A model generated the notes under the pieces. The model was not told the origin of the DNA and ran no database searches. It saw nothing but the letters and a program-made list of their open reading frames with translations. Made by a program: the position numbers and the translations under genes. This document shows, in pieces, positions 1 through 9,561 of a stretch of 64,000 nucleotides of DNA. The stretch comes from Aurelia coerulea (taxonomy: Eukaryota; Cnidaria; Scyphozoa; Semaeostomeae; Ulmaridae), in assembly GCA_039566865.1 (NCBI GenBank), contig CM076959.1:5253501-5317500 (forward strand), in the 5' to 3' direction. Position 1 is the stretch's first letter. Each line of letters begins with the position of its first letter.

Positions 1-3000
1 CTACATGTATTTTTTGTAAGAAACTGCCCATAAGAAACTCATCTCTCAGATCACCAAAAAATTAAGAAACTTGAGGACTGCCCCTTTTATCTAAGCCTTT
101 TGTTATGGTGGTAAAATTCAAAGCAGATCAACGGCCGGGGAACTTATTCTCATGCGCGAGAATCTCTTTGTTTCTGTGTTTTTTTACCAGGAGGGGGCGT
201 TCCCCCCTCTTTTTCTCCAAAACTACAAGAGATATAACAATGAATCTTGCACCAATTTTGGAAATTAGCTTCACAAAACCAACAATAGAGGTTTAATTGG
301 TCACGTGAGTCGTTGCTAGGCAACCAAAAAAATGGGAAAATGGTCAAATTGAGCTGCTGACTTAAAAATTGAAATTCGCCCAGTTTAACATGAAACAGGC
401 AGAATTGTAGCCAGAAGTAGCAAATAAGAGTAGAGAAAGATATTCACACAAAAATTTTCAATTTAACTTGCAACTCTTGCTAATTAAGAGGAATTAACAA
501 TTGAATAGATGAACTGAGATTTCTATTGTGAATTATTTTCTGTTTTTAGACTTATAACTAGCTGTTAACGTAAGTAAGTTAAGTTAAGTAAGTGCTGCTC
601 GTAGCATTATTGATAATAACATTCCGCAGATTGTCAAAAGACTAAATGTCAGAGTGGATATTTTGGAGCATGTGATTGAAACCAAGTTGAATTTAAGCTT
701 TTTAAGGTAAAACAATTAAAAAAACCATGAGAACTGTTTGTAACTGTCAAGACTGCATCAAACGACTATAATAATCATTAAAACTCAATGCGATATTAAT
801 CTCACTTCAAGTCTTCAATTGCAATTTCAAGACTCAGTTAATCAATGTCAGTTCATTTTGTACTTTCTTGGACTGCAAGGTTTTCTTTCTCCTAGGTGGT
901 ACCTCAAATAGTGTATGGTCTTCTTTCTCATTTGGCCATAGATCAACACTGCTATTTCAACACACAAAGTGTTCCCCTTTTCAATTCTGTGTCAAATAAC
1001 AGGCTTTGTACTTTGCCTCAAATGAAAGCAAGTCTTGAGGGTATATGATGTACAACAGTTGACCACAACAATTCTTCAAAAGTTCATCTGGTGACAGTTT
1101 GTATCAAAGTTAAAAGGTCACAAGGTGTGAAGAATGGTCACAGAAGCAATGCTGATCCAATGCTTTTTGGTTTTTGTAAGAATGTGCATCCAGAAACTAA
1201 TTTGTAAGATAACTTTCTTATGCTGCGTTGGTCTTTGAATGTCAATGGTTAAAGAAGCAAATACTGATCCAATGCTGTGCAAACTGTTACAGGAATATGA
1301 ACAGCTGATATGCAGAATGTGATCCAATGCTGTGTTAATCTTTACATGGGCTGTCACAAATTAATAACGTTATCTTTCACTTCTGCAACAAAATACATGA
1401 GATATTAAGCTTTTGTTTATGAGATGTATATGTGCATGGTCATATGGCAACATTAAAGGGACCTTTGCAAGGAGCATGGTTTGTGAACACACCATTGTGT
1501 GGTCTTTTCGTTCTTGCCATTTTTACAGTCCACGAAAATGACCACCAATAAAAAGATGGCACATGCAAGGTATGGTGACTGGAAAGGCCGATTTAAGTAC
1601 ATATATTCCAACTGAGTAGATAACAGAAATATACTGACAAGAAAAATCTGTGCTAAAGGAGGGGAAAAATTAATCAAGAAGCCAATCAAAATTCTTTCAG
1701 GTGCAAAGAATCATGGTTGAAAGATCCTTTCAATTATCTTTCTTTTGCAATCCTCTCTTGTGATTTTCTATGCAATGGGAAATTATCTTTTCTGTTCTAA
1801 AAAAATTCATGGAACATTTATGCACTAGATGTTTGCAGTTTTTAGCAAAAAGAAAACTAGGCCTGCTGTTCTAAAGTGCAACAATACTCTACTAAAAGAT
1901 TACATAAAACCCTGAGTTTGTATTGTGAAAAATAGATACCATGTACCCATCTAATATGAAAATTGCATGGTTGTTATTTGTGAAAATCTTTAAGTGCTGT
2001 ATGCAAGGGAATGAATGGTGAATCATTACAATAATGGGCAATTCACTGTTTATAACCACAAATGGGTGATTCACTTTTTCTTTCCACAATGGGAAGTCAC
2101 TGTTGTCAGGTGCCTCAGTGGGAATTTCTGATATATTGGCTTTTATTGCTACAAGTGGCAATACCACAATGGGTTTATACGTTTAATTTGTTGCCACAAA
2201 GGGCAGGTCATTGCTGTTTATTTGTGAACGTGTAAGAAATGCTTAGGTAGGCCTAGTCTAGGCCTTCGTTGATGACATCTTCCTGGAACCTGTCCGCTGC
2301 AGAAGAACAAATTTTCAACACAACAGAGTGCATAAAGAGAAATCCTCTCTTATTCACTGTGAAATGAGATGTAAAAAATGATTTGATACGTACTAGAGTC
2401 CGTGAAAATTCCCTTCTTCTTCTCGCAATGAACGTGAGTCAACTCCTTGCATCCAAAATCAAAGCGGTGGGTGGGAAGCATTTCAGTCGGCGAGCACGAT
2501 GCTTGTTTGGTTGCGTGGGCAGCATTTCAGTCGGCGAGCACGATGCTTGTTTGGTATTTGCATCCATACAAACATACAAACAACACACTCATCGACACAG
2601 GAATTCCAATCAACCCGTCTAAATTCTGCTACGCGCATGCGCTAAGCAGCAATTAGTGAAAATAGTTAGCAATAAGGAACCTGGGACTGTTTTCTGCACA
2701 TTTTGAGATACATTCATTCTAAGACGCCATAAAGATAAACAACGTCGCGGATATCAAAATTTGCTGATGCTAGCAAATATAAACAAACCATATATCAAAT
2801 GAAAGTGGTCTTCAAAACTAATCGAATGGTGTATATAACTTTATCATTAGCGTTATTTGCAAGAATTTAGTGAAGGAATTTTTAAAATTTGATGGCCAAT
2901 TAAATTTTAGTAAAAGTCAAGTAGTTGCAGCACCATATCTACAACAGAGGTGGAGATATTTGAGAATATTTGGGAATTCCCCCGGTCCAAATAGGGTTGA

Positions 3001-3149
3001 GGTATTTGAGTAATCTCTAAACATTGGAAAGGCATACAAACCTTGTTTTGAAATGTTCAGGAGCGCACATGTAATGAAAATGAAGATCTTTATAGAACCT
3101 TTAAGAAACTCGTAAGAAACTCTGAGTACTCAAAACATGATAATTTTAA
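1..3149. other. Non-coding left flank, no gene recognised
   Basis: No open frame here resembles a known protein; the longest are under 95 codons and low in complexity. The sequence is AT-rich. The motif TAAGAAACT occurs three times in the first 75 bases and three more times at 3103-3158, which hints that this stretch is itself a repeat or lies between two copies of one. A degenerate short repeat with CCACAATGGG-like cores lies at about 2030-2210, and a 44-bp tandem duplication at 2477-2555. Confidence 0.6.
2477..2555. repeat. Tandem duplication, period 44 bp
   Basis: A 35-base block beginning AGCATTTCAGTCGGCGAGCA occurs at 2477-2511 and again, identically, at 2521-2555, separated by a short spacer. 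It reads as a simple local duplication and accounts for the repeated peptide in the small open frames here, which are not taken as genes. Confidence 0.85.
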
Positions 3150-3207
3150 GAAACTGTCAGTACTGGCCCAAATTCTTAGTTTCTTATGAAAAATACATTT
3201 ATTACGC

Positions 3208-3600
3208 CCGGTGGCTTATTTAATTTTGGACACTCCATAGGGGGCTTAATAGAGAGGGGGCTTATCAGAGAGGGGGGCTTATTCACAAAATTATATTATA
3301 AGGATATAAACTATAGCTTTTCAGTCCCTTTACCACAAGTTTTCAGATTAAAACACAATTTTACGAGTCAAATACATAAATTCGACACAGTTTTATCTCA
3401 AACCAACCAAAGTTAACATGCAAACTTGTTTAGCTGAAGAATTGGAAAATCTTTGGTAAATTCTTGAATTTGATATAAACGAGGGGGCTTATTAGAGAGC
3501 CCCCAGGGGCTTGATAGAGAGGGGGACTTATTTATGATTTTGGCTCAGAGGGGAGGGGCTTATTAGAGAGGGGCTCATTAGAGAGGGGGCTAAATGAGCT
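3208..3600. repeat. Cluster of G-rich GGGGGCTTATTAGAGAG-type repeats
   Basis: Variants of GAGAGGGGGCTTATTAGAGA recur irregularly in two blocks, 3208-3290 and 3480-3600, about seven to nine units depending on the mismatch allowed. They lie just upstream of the kinase exon and are retained in both satellite-embedded copies (33051-33443 and 41067-41457). They could be a subterminal repeat of the element or part of its promoter region; nothing in the sequence decides between these. Confidence 0.65.
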
Positions 3601-3866
3601 TTTACGGTACTCATCAAATTTAAGGACTTGACTCAAAACGCTGTGCTTACTATTAATAATGTACATACATTACTTTTTCTTGTGTTCCGCAGAATATCAG
3701 GGGTACGTACAGAAAGAGGGAAAAACAATTAAACACAGTGCATCCATACAGCGACCCCACAAAAGTCATCTTTTGGTCAATTTGCGATGCAGGATAGTAG
3801 GATACACTTTGAGTATATATGTTTGCAACTGCAACAGTTTTGAAGCTTCCCATCTTTTATTTTTAG

Positions 3867-4224
3867 TTCCAATGCCAAGACATCATCGGACTGGATGAAG
3901 TGGATCCGTCTCCCGGAGCGCGGAGAAAAATGCAGATACGAAATTGAGAATGTGGACTTCGGCGAGGAGATAGGAGAGGGAGCGATAGGAAGAGTTTACA
4001 AAGGCACATACAAGAACAATGCAATAGCAATTAAACAGTTCAAAAAAATCGATACAGTTGACGGCAAATATATCATCAAAGAAAGCAATTTTTGGAAAGA
4101 CTTAGGTTCTCACAAGAATATAGTGCAATTTGTTGGTTGTATGATTTCGAAAAGGGCACTCGTTTTTGAGCTTTGCGAAATTTATATTGCAGGAAGTGTT
4201 CTGCACAATCTAAAGTCAGTTTTG
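3867..4224 (+). CDS. Protein kinase N-lobe, probable exon of the composite gene
   Basis: The frame through the ATG at 3895 carries a kinase N-lobe. Counting from that ATG, the glycine-rich loop is IGEGAIGRV (residues 26-34), the ATP-binding lysine is in AIK (Lys47), the helix-C glutamate is probably Glu63, and a hinge-like stretch LVFELCE lies near residues 89-95. A TTTTTAG acceptor-like site ends at 3866 and the frame is open from there, so this may be an internal exon with the true start upstream. The matching C-lobe continues in another frame: the kinase reading shifts by -1 at about 4216-4226. No plausible intron fits, because the gap is too short. The kinase looks serine/threonine or TKL-like. 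The shift is either a mutation or ribosomal frameshifting. Confidence 0.75.
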
Positions 4225-7200
4225 AATATCCTTGGTCAAATCCCCCTGGTCATCAGCCACTTGAACCACGCATTGCATTTCTGGACGATATTTCTGCAGG
4301 ACTACTTTACATTCACTCGCAAGGAGTAACTCATGGAGATATAAAACCGAACAACATCCTAGTGACAGGAACAATGGAGAAACCTCACTGCAAACTGGCT
4401 GATTTCGGAACATATAGTATTCTAAAACAGCAACAATCCATGACATCAACATATGGGTTGATAAATGTTATGGGAACAACGGCATACCTGGCTTCAGAGC
4501 TATGTCATCCAGCATCAGCAAAACCCAGTGCAGCTACAGACATGTATGCATTTGCAATGACAGCATTAGAAATTCTAAAACCAAATCTGCCTTACCCTTG
4601 GCATGGCGATATATCAGTCACCACAGACCCATGGCCAATATACAGGGCAGTAAAGGAAGGCAAGAGACCAAGCTTCCACGACTTGTGTACCTTCTATCCG
4701 GAAGAGTTTGAAAGCAGAGTAAACAATTTGGTAGCGATGATAAAAAAATGTTGGCTACAAAATCCTTTGCATCGAATAGGGGCAGCAATGGTACAGATAA
4801 GTGTGCAGGAATTGGATAATTCTACAAAAGTGAGACAATCCCCACGGTTAACACCAACGAAATCTCCCTCAAAGCGAAAGCTCTCGCAAAGCTGGAACCT
4901 GGAAAGCACTCCAAAGTCTCATGGGAAACGTCAGCTTTCATTATCAGCTGTTTTCGTGTCTCGCAAAAACCAAACGAAGGATGTTGATTGCTCTTCCTTA
5001 GATAAAACTCCACAATCCACGAAGAATGAACAGTCAAACTGTAGCCACTCAATTCATGATGCATCGAGTATCGAAGATATATTAGCTGAGAACTCATCTA
5101 CTCGTATATTGCCGTTTCTTTTAGAGGACTCTGAAGCTTTACTTGACAGTAGTGGTGAGGAAGAACTATCAACAATGGATCTAATTGAGGCCAGCCCGTC
5201 TTTATGTCCATCAGAGCAAACAATTTCTAAAGATAAGGACTTTACGATTGCAGATGTGCTGAATTTACTCGGTATAAAAGAGCTGAAAGTTTTTCAAATG
5301 CAGGCAATTGATGTTTTGACCAAACAAAACCAGTCTCTCCTTCTGGCAAATAAATGTGGATCAGGAAAAAGTCTTTGCTATGTGGTACCAGCTATTTACT
5401 TCAATAACAACTTGGGAAAATTGACACTGGTTGTGGAGCCGTCTGTTGTTCTAATTCAGGAACAAGTGAAAGTTCTACAGGATCAAGGTATTTCAGCAAT
5501 TGCTCTTGGTTCTCCAGCAGGCAGCGCAGAACGATCGAGTAATTACCGGCTCCTACTCGAAGGCAAAGAACTGCCAGCTCTTGTATACTGCACGCCAGAG
5601 TACCTCTTTGACAAGAATGGTACATTGGAGCAACTTCAGCCTCTTTTTCGTGAATCTTTAGCCCTGCTTGTTCTAGATGAAGTGCATAAGGTCGTAGACC
5701 GTCAAGGAAGATTTAGAATGTCGTATGATGGCTTCATTGGATTTGCTGAAAGCCTTGCAATACCTGTCTTGGGATGTTCTGCCACAATTTCGACTAAGTG
5801 GAAAAACATCTTAATGGAAAAATATATGCCATCGTCCACTCAGATTATTACAAACAGCGTGATTCTGGAAAATGTGAAAATAGAATTCCAAAAATATGAA
5901 AGAAGCAAAGCGAAGGCGGACCACGGATGTAGCAGTGGAGACGTTGATGAAAGTGGTAGCTTGGAAAAACAGCCATTTTCCACTTCAAACCACTGGACAT
6001 GGGAAAAAGTGATAGGTGAATTGAAATCTGTCCTTGAAGGCCAAGTGGCTGTATGTTTTGTTGATTTTCAACAAGATGCAGAGAATATTGCGATGTCTTT
6101 GTGCGAAGCTGGACATTCTGCAAGGTATATTGTTGGTGGACGTATGATGGCAAAAGAAAAACAAATAGCCTCGACCTCATTTAAAGAAGGCAAGGAGAAG
6201 ACCTTAATTGCCACAGAGACATACGAATGTGGCATGCACAATAAAAATTGCACTATGTCCGTTAGGATTGGATGTGCAAGAAACACTGGAGTCTTTATTC
6301 AAGAGATGGGCAGAACAGGCAGGGAAGGTAAGGAAGGAAAATTTTTGTGCATGTGGAATGAATTTCACGATGACCAAAGGTTAGGAAATTGGGTCAAACA
6401 TTTTAGAGATCAAAGAGGAATTGTTAATAAAGAAAATGACGAGGTGCAAGGATTGATAAAGGACTTTGTCGCTTCGTGGAAATTCATTTACAGCCAGTAT
6501 CTTGGGATGTGTGCAAAAAATGCTCTCGCTACATTCTTTGAAAGCCCAGGTGATCAATTGCATCCCGCAGAATTTGGAAAGAGGGAAGGGTGTAACTGCC
6601 AGGTATGTTTGCAAGATTCCCCTGCAACAGACATACAGAAGTACTTCATTCTTCTTCTTAAAAGTATCAACGACATGCTTTCAGTTACCGACACTGTCAC
6701 AATGGCGCAACTTGCTGGATATATGCTGCAAAGCAACAAAAAGTGGTACAGAGATCGTCCCCAGTTGATCCAATTAGGCAGCTATGGATGTTTTACAACG
6801 ACGAAGGGAGTGTCTGTGGAAGTAGCGAGCAAGTTGATACGGATAGGAATCTGCAATGGATTCATAATTTTAGATTATAACTTTCTTACTCTTGGCAGTG
6901 GGACTTTGAGATGCTTTAGACGAATCTCCGTTTCAGAAATTGGAAATGAATTTTTGCTCGCCCCAAGACCCGTTTATGCACCGGATCCATTTTCAGTTAC
7001 AAAGGAAACCGAAGCCAATAAAAAGGAGGGTAAACTGAAAGGGACAAAGAGAAGTCAAAGTCAAATATTTCTCCCCACTGTAAAAGATATGCTCCAGAAA
7101 CCAAATGAGTGGAAAAAAATAATTTCAGAGAAAGACTACAGGCTCCTTGGATATAACATCAGCTACAAAATGCCATATATTTACTTCGCATCTAACTGGA

Positions 7201-7823
7201 GAGAAGTTAAATCCGCAGCTGGGAGGCAGTTCATGAGGAACGATTTGCAATTGACGAAGGGTCAGGGACAAAGCTTGAAACAGTCAGTTCATGATGTGAC
7301 AATGGAAGGCAGAAACGAAAGATTAATTATCCAAATAAACAAATGCAAAGGATGCAAGAAATGCCCAAGTAACGAATGCAACAGAGGATTTTCAAATTAT
7401 TCACGCAGTAATGCTTGTCCAGAGCACGCCAAAGATTTTCCAAATCTTGTTGTTTGTGGTGAAGACTGTCCAGTCCACTTTGTGTATGTTTATCCACTTG
7501 ATGAGAAAGACAACAGGCAGTGGCTTGGGTGTATAAGCCGAGTACGCAGTGATCCCAATGGGCATAACCATCCGTTTCCAGCCGATTGGAAACTTAAATC
7601 AAAGACAAAAACTGACTTACGAGAGGTCCTGACTGCTAATCCAGGCATAAAGCCAAAGGAACTTCAAAAGGAAAAGGGCCTGAAGTATGAGCCAATGATA
7701 TGTGACCCTGCTGCTAGTCATTCTGGGCGCATTCGTAGAGAGCTTTCAAAGGCAGGCTTTCAAACTCAAGAAACGGACAAATTTAGGGCTTTGAAGGTTA
7801 TGGAAGCTTTTCCAAAAATTTGA
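4173..7823 (+). CDS. Kinase C-lobe + RecQ-like helicase + zinc DNA-binding region
   Basis: A 1,216-codon open frame; its first ~15 residues are probably not used, since the kinase enters from the upstream frame near 4220. Residues 33-213 are a kinase C-lobe: HGDIKPNN at 54-61 (catalytic Asp56), DFG at 77-79 and an APE-like ASE at 107-109. Residues ~215-355 are a Ser-rich linker. Residues ~360-745 are a superfamily 2 helicase: FQMQ motif 374-377, Walker A GSGKS 396-400, DEVH 502-505, SAT 536-538 and QEMGRTGREG 710-719. The segment around C780, C807, C809 and C812 matches the RecQ zinc-binding module, followed by a winged-helix-like part (~820-900). Residues 1058-1133 hold clustered cysteines and end in HNH, like WRKY/FLYWCH-type fingers of MULE transposases. 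The frame stops at a TGA and continues in phase beyond it. Confidence 0.8.
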   Translation: MRNLYCRKCSAQSKVSFEYPWSNPPGHQPLEPRIAFLDDISAGLLYIHSQGVTHGDIKPNNILVTGTMEKPHCKLADFGTYSILKQQQSMTSTYGLINVMGTTAYLASELCHPASAKPSAATDMYAFAMTALEILKPNLPYPWHGDISVTTDPWPIYRAVKEGKRPSFHDLCTFYPEEFESRVNNLVAMIKKCWLQNPLHRIGAAMVQISVQELDNSTKVRQSPRLTPTKSPSKRKLSQSWNLESTPKSHGKRQLSLSAVFVSRKNQTKDVDCSSLDKTPQSTKNEQSNCSHSIHDASSIEDILAENSSTRILPFLLEDSEALLDSSGEEELSTMDLIEASPSLCPSEQTISKDKDFTIADVLNLLGIKELKVFQMQAIDVLTKQNQSLLLANKCGSGKSLCYVVPAIYFNNNLGKLTLVVEPSVVLIQEQVKVLQDQGISAIALGSPAGSAERSSNYRLLLEGKELPALVYCTPEYLFDKNGTLEQLQPLFRESLALLVLDEVHKVVDRQGRFRMSYDGFIGFAESLAIPVLGCSATISTKWKNILMEKYMPSSTQIITNSVILENVKIEFQKYERSKAKADHGCSSGDVDESGSLEKQPFSTSNHWTWEKVIGELKSVLEGQVAVCFVDFQQDAENIAMSLCEAGHSARYIVGGRMMAKEKQIASTSFKEGKEKTLIATETYECGMHNKNCTMSVRIGCARNTGVFIQEMGRTGREGKEGKFLCMWNEFHDDQRLGNWVKHFRDQRGIVNKENDEVQGLIKDFVASWKFIYSQYLGMCAKNALATFFESPGDQLHPAEFGKREGCNCQVCLQDSPATDIQKYFILLLKSINDMLSVTDTVTMAQLAGYMLQSNKKWYRDRPQLIQLGSYGCFTTTKGVSVEVASKLIRIGICNGFIILDYNFLTLGSGTLRCFRRISVSEIGNEFLLAPRPVYAPDPFSVTKETEANKKEGKLKGTKRSQSQIFLPTVKDMLQKPNEWKKIISEKDYRLLGYNISYKMPYIYFASNWREVKSAAGRQFMRNDLQLTKGQGQSLKQSVHDVTMEGRNERLIIQINKCKGCKKCPSNECNRGFSNYSRSNACPEHAKDFPNLVVCGEDCPVHFVYVYPLDEKDNRQWLGCISRVRSDPNGHNHPFPADWKLKSKTKTDLREVLTANPGIKPKELQKEKGLKYEPMICDPAASHSGRIRRELSKAGFQTQETDKFRALKVMEAFPKI

Positions 7824-8252
7824 GAGGAAGTGGAAAAACGGACAGACCCAAATCTGATAGACAAGGACATTGAACGTGAACTAACTGAAATGATGGGAAA
7901 TTATTGCACAACTGACCATACGTGTATGATAGGCGAAAGAATTTTTGGATTCTTTGTTGCAAATTGGCAGCTGATGATGTTTAAGGATATCACACATCTG
8001 TACATGGATATAACGTATGTAAAAAATTCAGATTTTCCTGGACTTCTCAACCTTGTTTCGCCTTGTGATGCCTTAAAATGCTACGTCCCCGTTGCTAGAG
8101 TTTTCCTCAATAAACAAGACACATTGAGTATGGCATTTGCCTTAAAGAAACTCTTCACCTATATAACCGAACATTGTCGAAACTTTGCCATGGGAAGAAA
8201 CCTACAGCAATTGATGGTAGACTTCAGTGATGCAGAAGATCGTGCAGTTTGA
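7824..8252 (+). CDS. MULE-type transposase, N-terminal half of catalytic core
   Basis: This segment continues in the same frame as the helicase ORF after the TGA at 7821-7823. It contains LYMDITYVKNSDFPGLL, the first catalytic aspartate region of Mutator-like (MULE) DDE transposases, and MVDFSDAED with the second candidate aspartate about 71 residues later. It ends at another TGA (8250-8252), again followed by GAG. The residues beyond that stop give the expected continuation of the family, so both TGA codons most likely replace an ordinary codon; CGA (Arg) changed by CpG decay is the simplest explanation. No separate start codon is supported: the first ATG lies inside the domain. Read-through or recoding cannot be excluded. 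Confidence 0.75.
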   Translation, partial: EEVEKRTDPNLIDKDIERELTEMMGNYCTTDHTCMIGERIFGFFVANWQLMMFKDITHLYMDITYVKNSDFPGLLNLVSPCDALKCYVPVARVFLNKQDTLSMAFALKKLFTYITEHCRNFAMGRNLQQLMVDFSDAEDRAV

Positions 8253-8788
8253 GAGGTTTTGCCTGAAAATCTTGTTGAAAAAATTTTCAGAGGCTGTAAG
8301 TTTCATTTCATGAAAAGCGTAGAAAAAGTTGCTACCCTTGTTACTGAGACTGAGAACCAGAAAGCTCTGTTTGTGCACCTGGCAAGCAAAATTGCAAACT
8401 GCAAAGATAAGGAAACTGTCAAATTGATATTCAATGTGCTTTGTGGGGAAGCTGAGACAAAGGAAGTGTGCCATCTTGTCACTGATTCCAACCTTAGGGA
8501 AGCTGCAAAGATCATTGAAAATTCGGGATGGAGAGGAACATCGTTCTGGGCACAATGGTGGCAACGGAAAGAACATCTGGCAAAGCTTTCACTGGCTTTT
8601 TCACAAATGAGTGCAGATGCATGGGAATCAAGCCAAGCAACCAACAATCCGGTGGAAAGCATAAACCGAGTTTCAAAAACAAATACACTGTGCAGCATTA
8701 AAGAGGCGATAGAGCATGTCTACTACGAAGACAGGAGATTCGCATTTATGCTTATTGCAGCTCGACATGGACGAAGTATCACTTACAC
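8253..8788 (+). CDS. MULE-type transposase, C-terminal half of catalytic core
   Basis: This continues in phase after the TGA at 8250-8252. It begins with VLPENLVEK and GCKFHFMKSV, which contains the Cys-x-His element typical between the second and third catalytic residues of MULE transposases. ATNNPVESINRVSK then supplies the third acidic residue in the usual TNN..E context. The exon ends with a GTAAGT donor at 8789; the exon phase leaves two bases of a codon that are completed exactly by the acceptor at 9266/9267. With the preceding segment this gives a complete D-D-E set, so apart from the two stops the transposase core looks intact. Confidence 0.75.
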
Positions 8789-9266
8789 GTAAGTATCGAT
8801 TTGAAACATGATAAATTTTGAAAAGCAATCAAACAAGGGGACTATCAGTGATTAATAAAATGAACCTGTTTGTTAAAGGCTGCAATACAAGCAAAGATAT
8901 ATCAACAAAAATACAGAAAATATCTTAATCTTTCAACGGTTAGCTGTTCAAATTTAAAATTCTTAAAATAGTCTTATAAACATGAGTGATATGTATTGGG
9001 AGGAAAGAGAAGTTTTTTCGTATCATTTCTGGGTGTACTTTATTTTGCTTCTTGTGTGGACCTGTTCGTTACATAAATAATGGGGCTGAGTTGGCAGCAA
9101 TTTGAAATTGAAATCACGAAACAAATTTTCAAAACAAGAGACTTTTCAAGAATTTATGGAAAATACAATCTTTTTTTAGGTGGTTAGCAAATAACAGATT
9201 TCTGCTTAATATCCTGAATAGTTTGGTCCTTCTATGCATGTTTTCACCATTGCTATATTTTTGTAG
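8789..9266 (+). other. Phase-2 spliceosomal intron
   Basis: The donor GTAAGT at 8789-8794 is close to consensus. The acceptor is TATATTTTTGTAG, ending at 9266. Removing these 478 bases joins AC to T (Thr) and keeps the downstream frame open for 97 more codons. The intron is AT-rich with no other feature seen. Confidence 0.75.
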
Positions 9267-9561
9267 TAAAACAAAGGCAAAGAAACGATCAAAGAAAAGA
9301 TGTATGGGAAATCCAGAGAATCCACCTGATTCAAGAGATAAAATCAGAAAAAAGGTCCCAAAAGGAGTTAAAGCTATTGGTCACCATGTTGTAGTCGAGT
9401 ACTTCTCTTCCGATGACAACTCTCAGACAGAATGGTGCAAAGGAAGAGTTATCATGTACAATGGTACCAAAGGCTATTTAATCCGTTTTGATGACTACGG
9501 ACCAGAAAGTGATGCATGGGAGAAGAATATTGGAGGTGATGACGTTAAGTTTTTGGATTGA
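9267..9561 (+). CDS. Last exon: basic stretch + Tudor/chromo-barrel-like domain
   Basis: After splicing, the protein continues with a Lys/Arg-rich stretch (KTKAKKRSKKR), a possible nuclear localisation signal. About 60 residues follow with the pattern of a small SH3-like chromatin reader: HHVVVEYF, then W-C-KGRVIMYN, then KGYLIRFDDYG and a DAWEKNI end. This resembles Tudor-knot, chromo-barrel or related domains that bind methylated histone tails, but assignment to one family is not possible by eye. Such a tail on a transposase could guide target choice in chromatin; that is inference. The in-frame continuation without an intron from an ATG-like codon at 9223 is unlikely, as it would translate intron sequence. 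Confidence 0.6.

Larger units (their letters stand above)
3150..9561 (+). mobile_element. Putative kinase-RecQ-MULE composite transposon (ends not defined)
   Basis: One consecutive coding series on the plus strand joins a protein kinase, a RecQ-like helicase, a Cys/His DNA-binding segment, a MULE-type DDE transposase and a Tudor-like tail. The transposase is what marks it as a mobile element rather than an ordinary host gene. No terminal inverted repeats or target-site duplication could be identified by eye, so the limits are only the left edge of the fragment also found in the satellite and the last stop codon. A host gene that domesticated a transposase is the main alternative. The damage (one frameshift, two in-frame stops) suggests an ageing copy. 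Confidence 0.5.

Noticed and set aside
105..347. Small overlapping frames at the left end
   Set aside because: Low-complexity, no domain, and no start context worth weighing.
3659..3898. 79-codon frame just upstream of the kinase exon, overlapping its ATG
   Set aside because: No recognisable domain, conserved only with the DNA copies, and crossed by likely splice acceptors.
4138..4192. A 55-bp intron (GTATGA to TTGCAG) joining the kinase halves
   Set aside because: It would remove the hinge segment LVFELCE, which a kinase needs, and is very short; a frameshift is simpler.
4173..4215. Start of the kinase-helicase protein at the ATG at 4173
   Set aside because: The first ~15 residues are out of frame with the kinase N-lobe and carry no domain sequence; the kinase enters this frame near 4220, so this ATG is probably not the real start.
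4216..6739. Minus-strand open frames opposite the kinase-helicase gene
   Set aside because: Short shadows of the plus-strand coding sequence; the same one recurs in the captured copies only because the DNA is the same.
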